From Lentibacillus cibarius (GTDB lineage: Bacteria; Bacillota; Bacilli; Bacillales; Amphibacillaceae), in NCBI RefSeq assembly GCF_005887555.1, contig NZ_VCIA01000001.1, positions 2,728,001-2,792,000 on the forward strand: a stretch of 64,000 nt of DNA, in the 5' to 3' direction. A program made the position numbers and the translations under genes. The notes under the pieces are model-generated. The model did no database searches and was not told where the DNA came from. It saw only the letters and a list, made by a program, of their open reading frames with translations. This document shows positions 24,861 through 32,581 of this stretch, piece by piece; positions within the stretch are counted from its first letter, which is position 1, and each line of letters opens with the position of its first letter.

Positions 24861-25460
24861 ATGCGCATACTTATTGTTGGTGCGAGTGGTACAATTGGGC
24901 AGAAAGTAGTGGAACAACTGGAGCCAAAGCATGAAATCGTTCGTGCAGGAAGAAATGGGGCGGATGTCTCGGTTGATATCACCAGTCCGGATAGTATTGC
25001 AGAAATGTATAAACAGGTTGGTCGTGTAGATGCGGTTGTCAATGCGTCAGGAGGAGCGACGTTCAAGGCTGTTCCTGAATTAACACCGGAGCTAAATGAA
25101 AAAGGGATTGAAAGCAAGTTGAAAGGCCAGGTGAATCTGGTGCTGCTCGGGCAGGAATATGTAAATGATGGCGGCAGTTTCACATTAACGACCGGTGTCA
25201 TGATGGATGATCCGATTCCAATGGGGACGTCGGCTGCCATGGCAAATGGCGGTGTGAAGGCTTTTGTGAAGTCAGCTTCCATTGAAATGCCAAGAGGGAT
25301 CCGGATTAACAGTGTAAGTCCCAATATCGTACAGGAAACATGGGATAGACTTGGTGATTTCTTTTCCGGTTTCATCCCGGTACCGGCCGCACAAGTAGCA
25401 AGAGGGTATGTAAAAAGTGTGGAAGGTAAGCAAACCGGGCAAAATTATGAAATGTATTGA
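24861..25460 (+). CDS. Short-chain dehydrogenase/reductase
   Basis: 199 residues. The N-terminal IVGASGTIGQKVVE is the NAD(P)-binding G-x-x-G-x-x-G loop. The usual Y-x-x-x-K catalytic pair is replaced by a MANGGVKAFVKSASIE arrangement, so the conserved tyrosine appears absent (the lysine is present). This is typical of a subgroup annotated as SDR with unassigned substrate. AAAGGAGC precedes the ATG. Likely co-transcribed with the exonuclease. Confidence 0.8.
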   Translation: MRILIVGASGTIGQKVVEQLEPKHEIVRAGRNGADVSVDITSPDSIAEMYKQVGRVDAVVNASGGATFKAVPELTPELNEKGIESKLKGQVNLVLLGQEYVNDGGSFTLTTGVMMDDPIPMGTSAAMANGGVKAFVKSASIEMPRGIRINSVSPNIVQETWDRLGDFFSGFIPVPAAQVARGYVKSVEGKQTGQNYEMY

Positions 25461-25630
25461 GCGTCGTTTGATATTGAGCGTCGTTTGAAAGGTTATTAAA
25501 CGAGCGGGTGGCAGGAGGGGGAACAGGATGAAATATTCCCTCTCTTCTTTTGGATGATGAATTTCTGGTAATAACTATAGTAACATTAATGTATACATAG
25601 CATGCACATATAGAATGGAGGATATCAGAA

Positions 25631-26623
25631 TTGAATAAAAAACGTTGGATTGCACTAGGAATTGCGGCAGTTTTATTCTTCGTTTCGCTGGGATTTCGGT
25701 TGATGTCCAGTGTGTTTACAGCTGATGTGGAGTCAGTCATGGATATGCCGAGACAGAAATTCCAGGAAGAGGTGATTGAAAAGGGGACCGGGAATAAAAT
25801 AGCTATACTTGAACTGGATGGTGTCATTCAGGACATTTCCACATCATCGCTTTTGAATTCCGGTGGTTATAACCATGAACGCTTTCTTGAAAAACTTGAA
25901 CATGTCGGGCAAGATACTAGTGTTGACGGTGTTATTTTACGCGTCAATACACCGGGTGGCGGCGTCGTGGAAAGTGATGAGATCCATGATAAAGTCGTCG
26001 AGTTACAAAAAGAATATGACAAACCTGTCTACGTATCGATGGGGAATACAGCCGCTTCCGGTGGTTATTATATCTCCGCTGCGGCCGATAAAATTGTGGC
26101 GCATCCCGCGACGCTGACCGGTTCTATCGGTGTGATTATGGAGAACTTTAATTTTGCGGAATTGGCCGATGAATACGGTGTTGAATTTAACACGATTAAG
26201 AGCGGGAAATTTAAGGATATCATGTCCCAATCTCGAAAAATGACCGAAGAAGAACACAATATTCTTCAGCGCATGGTTGACGATATGTACGCAGACTTTG
26301 TCCAAGTAATCGTTGAAGGCCGTGACATGTCCGAATCTAAAGTTCGTGAACTCGGGGATGGTCGCGTGTATACAGGTAAGCAGGCCGCCGACAACGGACT
26401 AGTCGATGCACTTGGTTCAAAGGAAGATACCATCGCTATGATGAAGAAAGATTTTGATTGGGCGAATGCAAAAGTCGTTAAATATAAAGGCGGATTTGAA
26501 CTAAACCAATTTCTCGGCGGTACAGTGAAAAGCATGTTCGGCAAGGAAGCTGATCTAGCTGCACTTCAGGAACTCTTGCGTCAATCTGCAGGGCCACGTG
26601 CAATGTACTTATATTCGAAGTAG
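25631..26623 (+). CDS. sppA: Signal peptide peptidase SppA
   Basis: 330 residues. Membrane anchor at about 7-25, then an S49 protease domain. The Ser-Lys dyad is S143 (MGNTAASGGYYIS) and K195 (TIKSGKFKD), an offset of four from the B. subtilis S147/K199 pair. It degrades signal peptide remnants and other membrane peptides. The start is TTG 25631, preceded by GGAGG nine bases upstream. In B. subtilis sppA is likewise followed by an RDD protein gene (yteJ), as here. Confidence 0.93.
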   Translation: MNKKRWIALGIAAVLFFVSLGFRLMSSVFTADVESVMDMPRQKFQEEVIEKGTGNKIAILELDGVIQDISTSSLLNSGGYNHERFLEKLEHVGQDTSVDGVILRVNTPGGGVVESDEIHDKVVELQKEYDKPVYVSMGNTAASGGYYISAAADKIVAHPATLTGSIGVIMENFNFAELADEYGVEFNTIKSGKFKDIMSQSRKMTEEEHNILQRMVDDMYADFVQVIVEGRDMSESKVRELGDGRVYTGKQAADNGLVDALGSKEDTIAMMKKDFDWANAKVVKYKGGFELNQFLGGTVKSMFGKEADLAALQELLRQSAGPRAMYLYSK

Positions 26624-26635
26624 GGAGGTGCCGTA

Positions 26636-27100
26636 ATGAGTGAAAATCAAGAAACAACAGAAGCCGTAACGATAACCAATCATCATGACTACGCCGGGTT
26701 CTGGATGCGCTTTTGGGCTTATCTGGCGGATTTAGTAATCGTGTTCAGCATTAACGGCATCCTGCTCAGTCCATTTAAATTCATCGACGGTGGGGAGATG
26801 GATGTCGGGTTCTGGACCGTAACCGGCATAGCCAGCACGATTGTCCTTTATTTGTACTTTGTGCTGATGACTAAGTTTTACGGAAAAACATTAGGGAAAA
26901 TGATTTTTGGCCTGCGTGTCATTCGAGAAGACCAGGAACCGTTAAAATGGAGTGATTTGCTTTTTCGCGAGGTTATCGGGCGCTTCATTTACCGCGTGTT
27001 CTGGTTTATGAACCTGTTTTATTTATCTGTTGCATTCACTGAAGAAAAACAGGGAATCCACGATATGTTCGCCGATACGCGTGTAGTGTTGGATCGGTAG
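26636..27100 (+). CDS. RDD-family membrane protein (YteJ-like)
   Basis: 154 residues with three predicted membrane segments. The RDD signature is in FWMRFWAYLADLVIVFSI and in KTLGKMIFGLRVI. It starts 12 bp after sppA with GGGAGGTG upstream, so the two form an operon, and in B. subtilis the partner modulates SppA and lantibiotic resistance. The function here is inferred from that context. Confidence 0.88.
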   Translation: MSENQETTEAVTITNHHDYAGFWMRFWAYLADLVIVFSINGILLSPFKFIDGGEMDVGFWTVTGIASTIVLYLYFVLMTKFYGKTLGKMIFGLRVIREDQEPLKWSDLLFREVIGRFIYRVFWFMNLFYLSVAFTEEKQGIHDMFADTRVVLDR

Positions 27101-27102
27101 AG

Positions 27103-27255
27103 AAATGCCAGACTCGGGGGCGAAACGCCAAATTCGGGAGCGGAAACGCCAGATTTTGGAGCAAAAACGCCAGATTTCAGCATAAAAACGCCAAATTTTG
27201 GAGCAAAGACGCCAGATTTCAGCATAAAAACACCAGATTTTGGAGCGGAAACTCG
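27103..27255. repeat. 21-bp tandem array (AAACGCCAGATTTTGGAGC)
   Basis: Units start at 27103, 27123, 27144, 27165, 27186, 27207, 27228 and 27249; all but the first step are exactly 21 bp. Two unit variants partly alternate, ending GGAGCAA/GGAGCGG or TCAGCATAA. The array begins directly after the RDD gene stop. Confidence 0.9.
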
Positions 27256-27335
27256 GCGATGATAAATCGTGCTTCATCATACTTCAGCATAAAACACCTC
27301 CTACCAACAAACAATAAATTACTGGAGGTGTTATT

Positions 27336-27476
27336 ATGGCTGATAAAAAAGATAATTGGAAAAGCCGTCAAGTGAAAACGAGCGTTAATAAGCAAGGTTT
27401 AAGCGAAGATGCAGCAGATCAGCAGCCTGACAGCCAACTTGAGCAACGAGCGAAAAAGAAGAATACGAAAATATAA
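27336..27476 (+). CDS. 46-residue hydrophilic protein, possibly spore-associated
   Basis: A small ORF with a strong site (GGAGGTGTTATT) before ATG 27336: MADKKDNWKSRQVKTSVNKQ, then an acidic middle and a Lys-rich end KKKNTKI. Its composition resembles minor small acid-soluble spore proteins, and it lies 28 bp before csgA, but no family is recognised. Confidence 0.55.
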   Translation: MADKKDNWKSRQVKTSVNKQGLSEDAADQQPDSQLEQRAKKKNTKI

Positions 27477-27504
27477 TCGCAAATTGGCTGAAAAGAGGGT
27501 GATA

Positions 27505-27756
27505 ATGATCGATAATACACTGCATTTTTTACGTGAATCATTGGCAAACACAAGTGAGAACGCAATGACGAAACAAATTATTGCTAGGCTTGAGGCAAAT
27601 GACTTTACTAATGAGGAGGAATTTGTTAAAAGCCTAAGTGAAGAGGAAATGGCATACCTTGATAGCGTAGTCGGGAAAGAATTAAACTATGCCCAGAATG
27701 CTGAAGATGATGTACGTGCTAAACAATTAAATGAAGTGTATGAATTGCTTTTCTGA
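27505..27756 (+). CDS. csgA: CsgA-like sigma-G-dependent spore protein
   Basis: 83 residues. The pattern LHFLRESLAN, EEEFVKSLSEEEMAYLD, GKELNYAQNAEDDVRAKQLNEVYELL follows B. subtilis CsgA closely by memory. CsgA is made in the forespore under SigG; its role in the spore is not known. ATG 27505 follows AGAGGGTGATA. A forespore promoter could not be placed confidently. Confidence 0.75.
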   Translation: MIDNTLHFLRESLANTSENAMTKQIIARLEANDFTNEEEFVKSLSEEEMAYLDSVVGKELNYAQNAEDDVRAKQLNEVYELLF

Positions 27757-27772
27757 AAGGCTAAAATTCCCA

Positions 27773-27801
27773 TTGATTTTAAAAGCTACATCCGTTATTA
27801 T
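27773..27801 (+). promoter_or_regulatory. SigA-type promoter of an orphan RNA
   Basis: TTGATT at 27773-27778 and TATTAT at 27796-27801, spaced 17 bp, lie after the csgA stop and before about 800 bp without a supported gene. Confidence 0.6.
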
Positions 27802-27807
27802 ATAAAT

Positions 27808-27962
27808 ATAAGCTACATTGTTCGTATTTAATTAAGTTTTAACCTCTAACAGATGAATAGGGAGTTTTATATCGGGATTCTAATGTCGTGCCTCCATCGC
27901 GTGGAAGACAGGAAGATCTCTGCAAACACCCACTTAGCGAAGTGGTGGTTTTAAAACTTTTT
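27808..27962 (+). ncRNA. Candidate structured non-coding RNA, about 155 nt
   Basis: Transcription from the 27773 promoter would run to a terminator made of CCACTT-AGCG-AAGTGG (27930-27945) with a downstream U-run. AAGTTTTAACC near 27834 can pair with GGTTTTAAAACTT at 27948-27960, closing a long structure around GTGCCTCCATCGCGTGG and GACAGGAAGATCTCTGC. No ORF with a ribosome binding site is inside. I cannot assign it; a 6S-like or sporulation RNA are possibilities, not identifications. Confidence 0.5.
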
Positions 27963-28006
27963 ATTTCAAAATACGGCAAATGTGGCTGTTGATTACGTCA
28001 ATGATG

Positions 28007-28038
28007 AACCAGTTTCCTTTGGGGAGCTGGTTTTTTGT
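28007..28038 (+). terminator. Second intrinsic terminator without an upstream gene
   Basis: AACCAG and CTGGTTTTTT form a stem 45 bp after the orphan RNA terminator. It may be a back-up terminator for that RNA. Confidence 0.6.
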
Positions 28039-28137
28039 GTTATGTGATCGGATGTTTTTCAGAAAGCACAATACATATTTCACTGGCAAAGTTAAGCCAC
28101 ATCCAACTTTGACGCACAGGACAAGGAAAGCTTCGGC

Positions 28138-28555
28138 AGCGGACATCAACGGATTAGCAGCGCACATCAACGCTTTAGCAGCAAACATCAACGGATCAGC
28201 AGCGGACATCAACGCTTTAGCAGCAAACATCAACGGAATGGCAGCGAACATCAACGGATCAGCAGCAAACATCAACGCTTTAGCGACGAACATCAACGGA
28301 TTAGCAGCGGACATCAACGCTTTAGCAGCAAACATCAACGGAATGGCAGCGAACATCAACGGATCAGCAGCAAACATCAACGCTTTAGCAGCGCACATCA
28401 ACGGATCAGCAGCGGACATCAACGCTTTAGCGGCGCACATCAACGGATCAGCAGCGGACATCAACGGATTGGCGGCGGATATCAACGCTTTAGCAACGCA
28501 CATCAACGGATTGGCAGCGGACATCAACGCTTTAGCAACGCACATCAACCAATGA
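28138..28555. repeat. 21-bp tandem array, 20 units
   Basis: ACATCAACG recurs 20 times between 28143 and 28542 with an exact 21-bp step. The variable part is mostly GATCAGCAGCG, CTTTAGCAGCA or GATTAGCAGCG. Because 21 is a multiple of three, both strands stay open: plus gives a seven-residue repeat (A-[ADHN]-I-N-[GA]-x-A), minus gives repeats of the type MSAADPL. Neither frame has a plausible start site, and a terminator lies inside the plus frame, so I treat it as non-coding. Confidence 0.9.
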
Positions 28556-28638
28556 ATGGTGAAGGAAAACTTCTCTTTATCAATGATGGAATTTCTTCTC
28601 AATATCATCTATAATTTGATTAACGAGGGGGATGGATG

Positions 28639-29784
28639 ATGAAAACAAGCCGATTTATGAAATTTATTGGCGGTCGTGATTTGTTTTACGGGCTGATCCT
28701 GTTAATTTTGATTGGTATTGCAATCTTCATTTATTCGAATGTTTCATTTATTTTTGACCCAATCATTACAATATTTTCCACGGTTATACCGCCAATGATT
28801 ATAGCCTTTATTGCCTATTACTTATTAAATCCGATTGTCAATCTGTTGGAACAGCTACACATTCACCGCATATGGGGTATTATCATCCTTATCTTAGGTA
28901 TTAGTGGGCTTCTTACCGGAATTATTCTGTTGACAGCACCAGCGATTGAGTCACAGGTGAAGGATTTGGCGGCAAACTTTCCTACCTACATCAGTCAGAT
29001 GGGTGCAGGTATTGAAGGCTGGATTCAGCATTCCTTCTTGGCACCCTATTATGAGCAGGGGTATGAATGGGTCACTTCCAATTTAAGCAATTTGACAAGC
29101 CGGGTGATGGAATCCCTTGGCGGTGCTGTTGAAGGCGTGCAAAATATTGCCAATGTCATTACTCGTGTCGTGGTGGCCATTGTTACGTTTCCGTTCATTC
29201 TTTTTTTCTTGTTGAAAGACGGGGAACAGTTTAAGGCATTCTGTCTGAAGCTACTGCCGCCAAGGTACCGGGATGATGCTGACGAACTTCTGTATAACAT
29301 GGATGTACAGGTCGGTTCCTATATACAGGGGCAGATTATCGTCGCTTCATGCATTGGACTTTTGTTATATATTGGTTATTTGATTATCGGTCTGAATTAT
29401 GCGATTACCCTTGCGATTATAGCCGCTATAACAAGTGTCGTCCCATATCTCGGGCCAATTATCGCTATTTCTCCGGCCATTATTATCGCGCTGGTCGACT
29501 CCCCCATTATGCTGCTGAAATTAGGTATTGTCTGGGCGGCAGTTCAGTTTTTGGAAGGTAATTTTGTTTCGCCGAATGTGATGGGCAAAACCATGCATAT
29601 CCATCCGCTAACCATTATTATTGTTTTATTGGTTGCGGGAAATTTATTTGGTATTATTGGTGTGATTCTTGGGATTCCGGGTTTCGCCATCATCAAAGTG
29701 CTAACCGTTCATTTGTTTAAACGATTCAAACTGCGCTACAACCGGTATTACGGTGATGAATACGAACCTTATGAGGAAACGTAA
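28639..29784 (+). CDS. AI-2E/PerM-family transporter (YtvI-like)
   Basis: About 381 residues with seven to eight membrane segments and the family's extended middle region. Typical motifs include PFILFFLLKDGEQFK, GSYIQGQIIVASCIG and VPYLGPIIAISPA near the end. Members export autoinducer-2 or act as Na+/H+ antiporters in halophilic bacilli; the substrate here is unknown. ATG 28639 gives a seven-base spacer from GAGGGGG; ATG 28636 is also possible. Confidence 0.88.
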   Translation: MKTSRFMKFIGGRDLFYGLILLILIGIAIFIYSNVSFIFDPIITIFSTVIPPMIIAFIAYYLLNPIVNLLEQLHIHRIWGIIILILGISGLLTGIILLTAPAIESQVKDLAANFPTYISQMGAGIEGWIQHSFLAPYYEQGYEWVTSNLSNLTSRVMESLGGAVEGVQNIANVITRVVVAIVTFPFILFFLLKDGEQFKAFCLKLLPPRYRDDADELLYNMDVQVGSYIQGQIIVASCIGLLLYIGYLIIGLNYAITLAIIAAITSVVPYLGPIIAISPAIIIALVDSPIMLLKLGIVWAAVQFLEGNFVSPNVMGKTMHIHPLTIIIVLLVAGNLFGIIGVILGIPGFAIIKVLTVHLFKRFKLRYNRYYGDEYEPYEET

Positions 29785-29788
29785 AGTG

Positions 29789-29813
29789 TCCCGGTCTTGT
29801 GCCGGGATTTTTC
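29789..29813 (+). terminator. Terminator after the AI-2E-family gene
   Basis: TCCCGG-TCTTGTG-CCGGGATTTTT. Confidence 0.85.
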
Positions 29814-29968
29814 AAAATAAGGCTGAACGCTGTAAAAAGGTTCACTTGCAACATCAAGCCACGTCCGGCTCCGATGTACAGCCTTTCGTTATCATGTTCA
29901 TAAATAATAATGCATGAATGGATGGACAAGGTTCATATACATGATAAAAAAGCGAAGGGAGCGGGGCT

Positions 29969-30481
29969 GTTATCGATATTCGTTTACTTGGACTTGATAA
30001 CGCAGCGGCATATCGCGATCTTTGTCTGGAAGCAATGCTGAACAGTCCTGAAACATATACTGCCAGCTATTGCGAGATAAAAAGAAATTCTGTTTACGTG
30101 TACAAAGTGAGACTGCAGTCGGTAAACGCGTTTACGTTTGGGGCGTTTGTAGAAGATGAACTGGTAGGTGTGGTGACACTCGTCAGGGGGAAGAAAAAGA
30201 AAACAGATCACCGTGCAACTTTAAGGTTTTTGTATGTCACCCCGTTTGAACGCGAGAAGGGAATCGGGAAACAATTGATGCAGACAGCTATTAATCATGC
30301 GAAGTCGTTGGACGGTGTGGAACAGATTTGTCTGTCGATTGTCGTCAACGATAAAAACAAAAAGATGGCGGAACGTTTTTGTTATGCGTTGGGGTTTGTC
30401 CCGTTTGGCGTACATAAGGGTGCTGTTAAAGCAGGTGACCATTATTATGATGAGGAACATATGGTGATGTTTCTGCATTAG
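29969..30481 (+). CDS. GNAT-family N-acetyltransferase with a non-canonical start
   Basis: A GCN5-type acetyltransferase whose acetyl-CoA loop is LYVTPFEREKGIGKQLM near the middle. Homology-like sequence begins xIDIRLLGLDNAAAYRDLCL at 29969, where the codon expected to be ATG or GTG is GTT, with AAGGGAG seven bases upstream. The first standard start in frame is ATG 30035, which would remove the first beta strand. Either the start codon has mutated (GTG to GTT), an unusual start such as ATC or ATT is used, or the base call is wrong. Substrate unknown. Confidence 0.75.
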   Translation, partial: VIDIRLLGLDNAAAYRDLCLEAMLNSPETYTASYCEIKRNSVYVYKVRLQSVNAFTFGAFVEDELVGVVTLVRGKKKKTDHRATLRFLYVTPFEREKGIGKQLMQTAINHAKSLDGVEQICLSIVVNDKNKKMAERFCYALGFVPFGVHKGAVKAGDHYYDEEHMVMFLH

Positions 30482-30538
30482 AGGTTATACGAAAATCCGG
30501 TAAAAATGAAGCTTTGATTGCTTTGGAGGAATTATATA

Positions 30539-31543
30539 TTGCAAATTAACGTAAAACACGCACTAATTGACACAGAAACGATCAAACAACTAGTTACCGG
30601 TCATAGCTTTGAGGGTAGTGTGACATGTGACTTTTTAGCACGGGGATTAAATGACACCTATCGTATAACGGACGAAAAACAAAACAACTATATTTTCCGA
30701 CTTTATCGGTCCGGGTGGCGGGATAAGCAGGCGATTCTTTTTGAATTGGATGCGCTTAACCAGCTTTACGAGCAAGGATTTCGTGCATCGTATCCAATCA
30801 AAAAGCATGACGATGATTACATCTATGAAGTGGAGGCGCCTGAAGGATTACGTTATGGCGTACTGTTCACCTATTCAGAAGGGGAGCGCCCACTGATCAA
30901 TGTGGAAAACGCGGAGCTAATCGGTGCGACACTTGGCCGACTGCATCGATTAACGTCTGGTTTCGAATCTGTGTACGAACGAGGCTTTGAGCTGGATATG
31001 CAGCATTTATTGGATGAACCGGCTGAAATCATTTCCCCGGTACTTGAACGTTACCTTGGGCAAAGTGCGGTCAATCTATTGCATGCGGTTGTGGAGAATA
31101 CAAAGGCTGATTTGGCAGCGCTTGATTTGGAAAAAGACTTTTGCCATGGCGATTTTCATAACCACAATATGCACCTTTCCAGCAACGGTATCGAGGTATT
31201 TGACTTCGACTGCTGTGCCACCGGATTCAGAGGATATGATATCGCTGTATCGTGGTGGAATTTGCTAAACAACTATAAAAATATGGAAAAAGACTGCTGG
31301 GATGCGTTTTTAGAAGGATATACGGCCGAGCGGAACTTGGCATCAGATGATTTCAAAAGTATTCCGCTGCTCATTACTGCCAGACGCATTTGGCTGATGG
31401 GCACCATGATGGCTAATGATGATGTCTGGGGGACGAATTGGATGAATGAACGGACCTTGAAGCTGTTTATTGGGCAACTGCGGACAGACAGGCCTGGAGA
31501 CAGGGATTTACAGGAATTTGATAACGATGAGGTGTTGCATTAA
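30539..31543 (+). CDS. APH-family phosphotransferase
   Basis: 334 residues, a small-molecule kinase of the aminoglycoside phosphotransferase/choline kinase fold. The catalytic loop is FCHGDFHNHNMH (Brenner-like HGDxHxxN) and the metal site is EVFDFDCCATGFRGYDIA. The N-terminal lobe begins FLARGLNDTYRIT. It is closest in feel to SrkA/homoserine-kinase-like stress kinases; the substrate is not assignable. TTG 30539 is preferred because GGAGG lies nine bases upstream. Confidence 0.85.
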   Translation: MQINVKHALIDTETIKQLVTGHSFEGSVTCDFLARGLNDTYRITDEKQNNYIFRLYRSGWRDKQAILFELDALNQLYEQGFRASYPIKKHDDDYIYEVEAPEGLRYGVLFTYSEGERPLINVENAELIGATLGRLHRLTSGFESVYERGFELDMQHLLDEPAEIISPVLERYLGQSAVNLLHAVVENTKADLAALDLEKDFCHGDFHNHNMHLSSNGIEVFDFDCCATGFRGYDIAVSWWNLLNNYKNMEKDCWDAFLEGYTAERNLASDDFKSIPLLITARRIWLMGTMMANDDVWGTNWMNERTLKLFIGQLRTDRPGDRDLQEFDNDEVLH

Positions 31544-31612
31544 TACATGGCGCGGTTGCTTTTGAGAAGGATCATCCGGATGTTCTAATCACTTGATGGG
31601 ATGGGGAGGAAA

Positions 31613-32160
31613 ATGGCCAGGTATTGGACCGAAATCATACTGATCATGATACCGCTCGTATACGGCAGCCTGTCGGTTAGCATTCACCGGCCATTCCCGA
31701 ATGGTTCTCTATTCCTTGTTTTGGTGTGTTTTGGTTTTGCACGGGGGTGCACTTCTCTTCTCATCACATGAACCGGCTGAAAGGATTCTTGTTTGGCAAC
31801 AGTTTGTGGGCTGTGTCTTTTTTTTAACGTCAGAAAGTGTAAATATGGATGACCTTATAAGAAAAACTTCGGCATTCTCTATAAGACGAGGCTAGGCCTG
31901 AGTTTTTCTAATTGTTTTTCTGGCAATATATACTGGTTGAGGAGCCGTATCGGAATTTGTTAATCATGCGTTTTGCCGAGTATTACATGTTTCCATTTTT
32001 ATGGTTTGGCATGGCATTCAGTGGAGTATTTTGTTTTCCGATGTTTACGATGGTACGAGAATTATATTCAAATGCTTTTGAAACCCCGTACGCTCAACGG
32101 CATCACGCACGTGTGCTTTTTTCATTTCCAGCAAATCTTCAAAGATATTTTGTCCACTAA
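31613..32160 (+). pseudogene. Decayed membrane-protein gene interrupted by repeat copy 3
   Basis: Protein-like sequence is spread over three frames: RYWTEIILIMIPLVYGSLSV from 31613, then YSLFWCVLVLHGGALLFSSH and ERILVWQQFVGCVFF in the next frame to about 31825. After the repeat comes FFWQYILVEEPYRNLLIMRF with EYYMFPFLWFGMAFSGVFCF in a third frame. All parts are hydrophobic and look like one integral membrane protein of unknown family. The 86-bp repeat splits it. Confidence 0.55.
31826..31911 (+). repeat. Dispersed 86-bp hairpin repeat, copy 3
   Basis: AACGTCAGAAAGTGTAAATA, GGATGACCTTATAAGAAAAAC, then TTCGGCATTCTCTATAAGACGAGG and the end GAGTTTTTCTAA. It lies inside the decayed membrane-protein gene. 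Confidence 0.85.
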
Positions 32161-32581
32161 TTCCCATCACCTGTCAGCTCGAAAGGAATCTTGATCTGTC
32201 AACGAGCGAGCTATGTCTTTTTAGGATGGCTATTGATCCAGTTGATATAAGACTTCTCCTTTTGCAAAGTGGACATACTTCGGACTTATGCAAATAACGT
32301 TGTCCTCAGCATCTCCTCAAAAACGGAAATCGGTGTAACGCTTAGCGTGTTGGTTTCAACTGATGTGTCCGGCAGCGGTCCCTTTGCCGGTGATTTATAT
32401 TAAATAAACCTTTCGTTCAAAGAGACCGCGGCCTTCCGCATCAATAGAATGTTGCAGCTTAGCAAATTAAAATTAAGGTTTTACGCTGACTTCTAATAAG
32501 TACCATTAAATGAATGCCGAAAACCTCTGCATTTTTTTGTATAATAGCGTTAGAATGAAAGTGTTAGAGAGGAGGCGTCAC
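32161..32581. other. Degenerate intergenic region
   Basis: 420 bp without a supported gene. The minus strand between about 32250 and 32400 reads protein-like for about 30 codons (ETNTLSVTPISVFEEMLR) and then stops, perhaps another remnant. The plus strand just before the next gene holds TATAAT at 32540 as a possible -10 box. Confidence 0.35.

Noticed and set aside
24755..25375. 206-codon minus-strand ORF antisense to the SDR gene
   Set aside because: Serine/proline-rich composition typical of an antisense shadow; the plus-strand SDR has clear motifs.
27980..28555. 191-codon plus-strand ORF encoding seven-residue repeats
   Set aside because: No ribosome binding site, a terminator hairpin lies inside its first part, and the minus strand is equally open because the period is a multiple of three. 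Kept as a repeat and as a finding.
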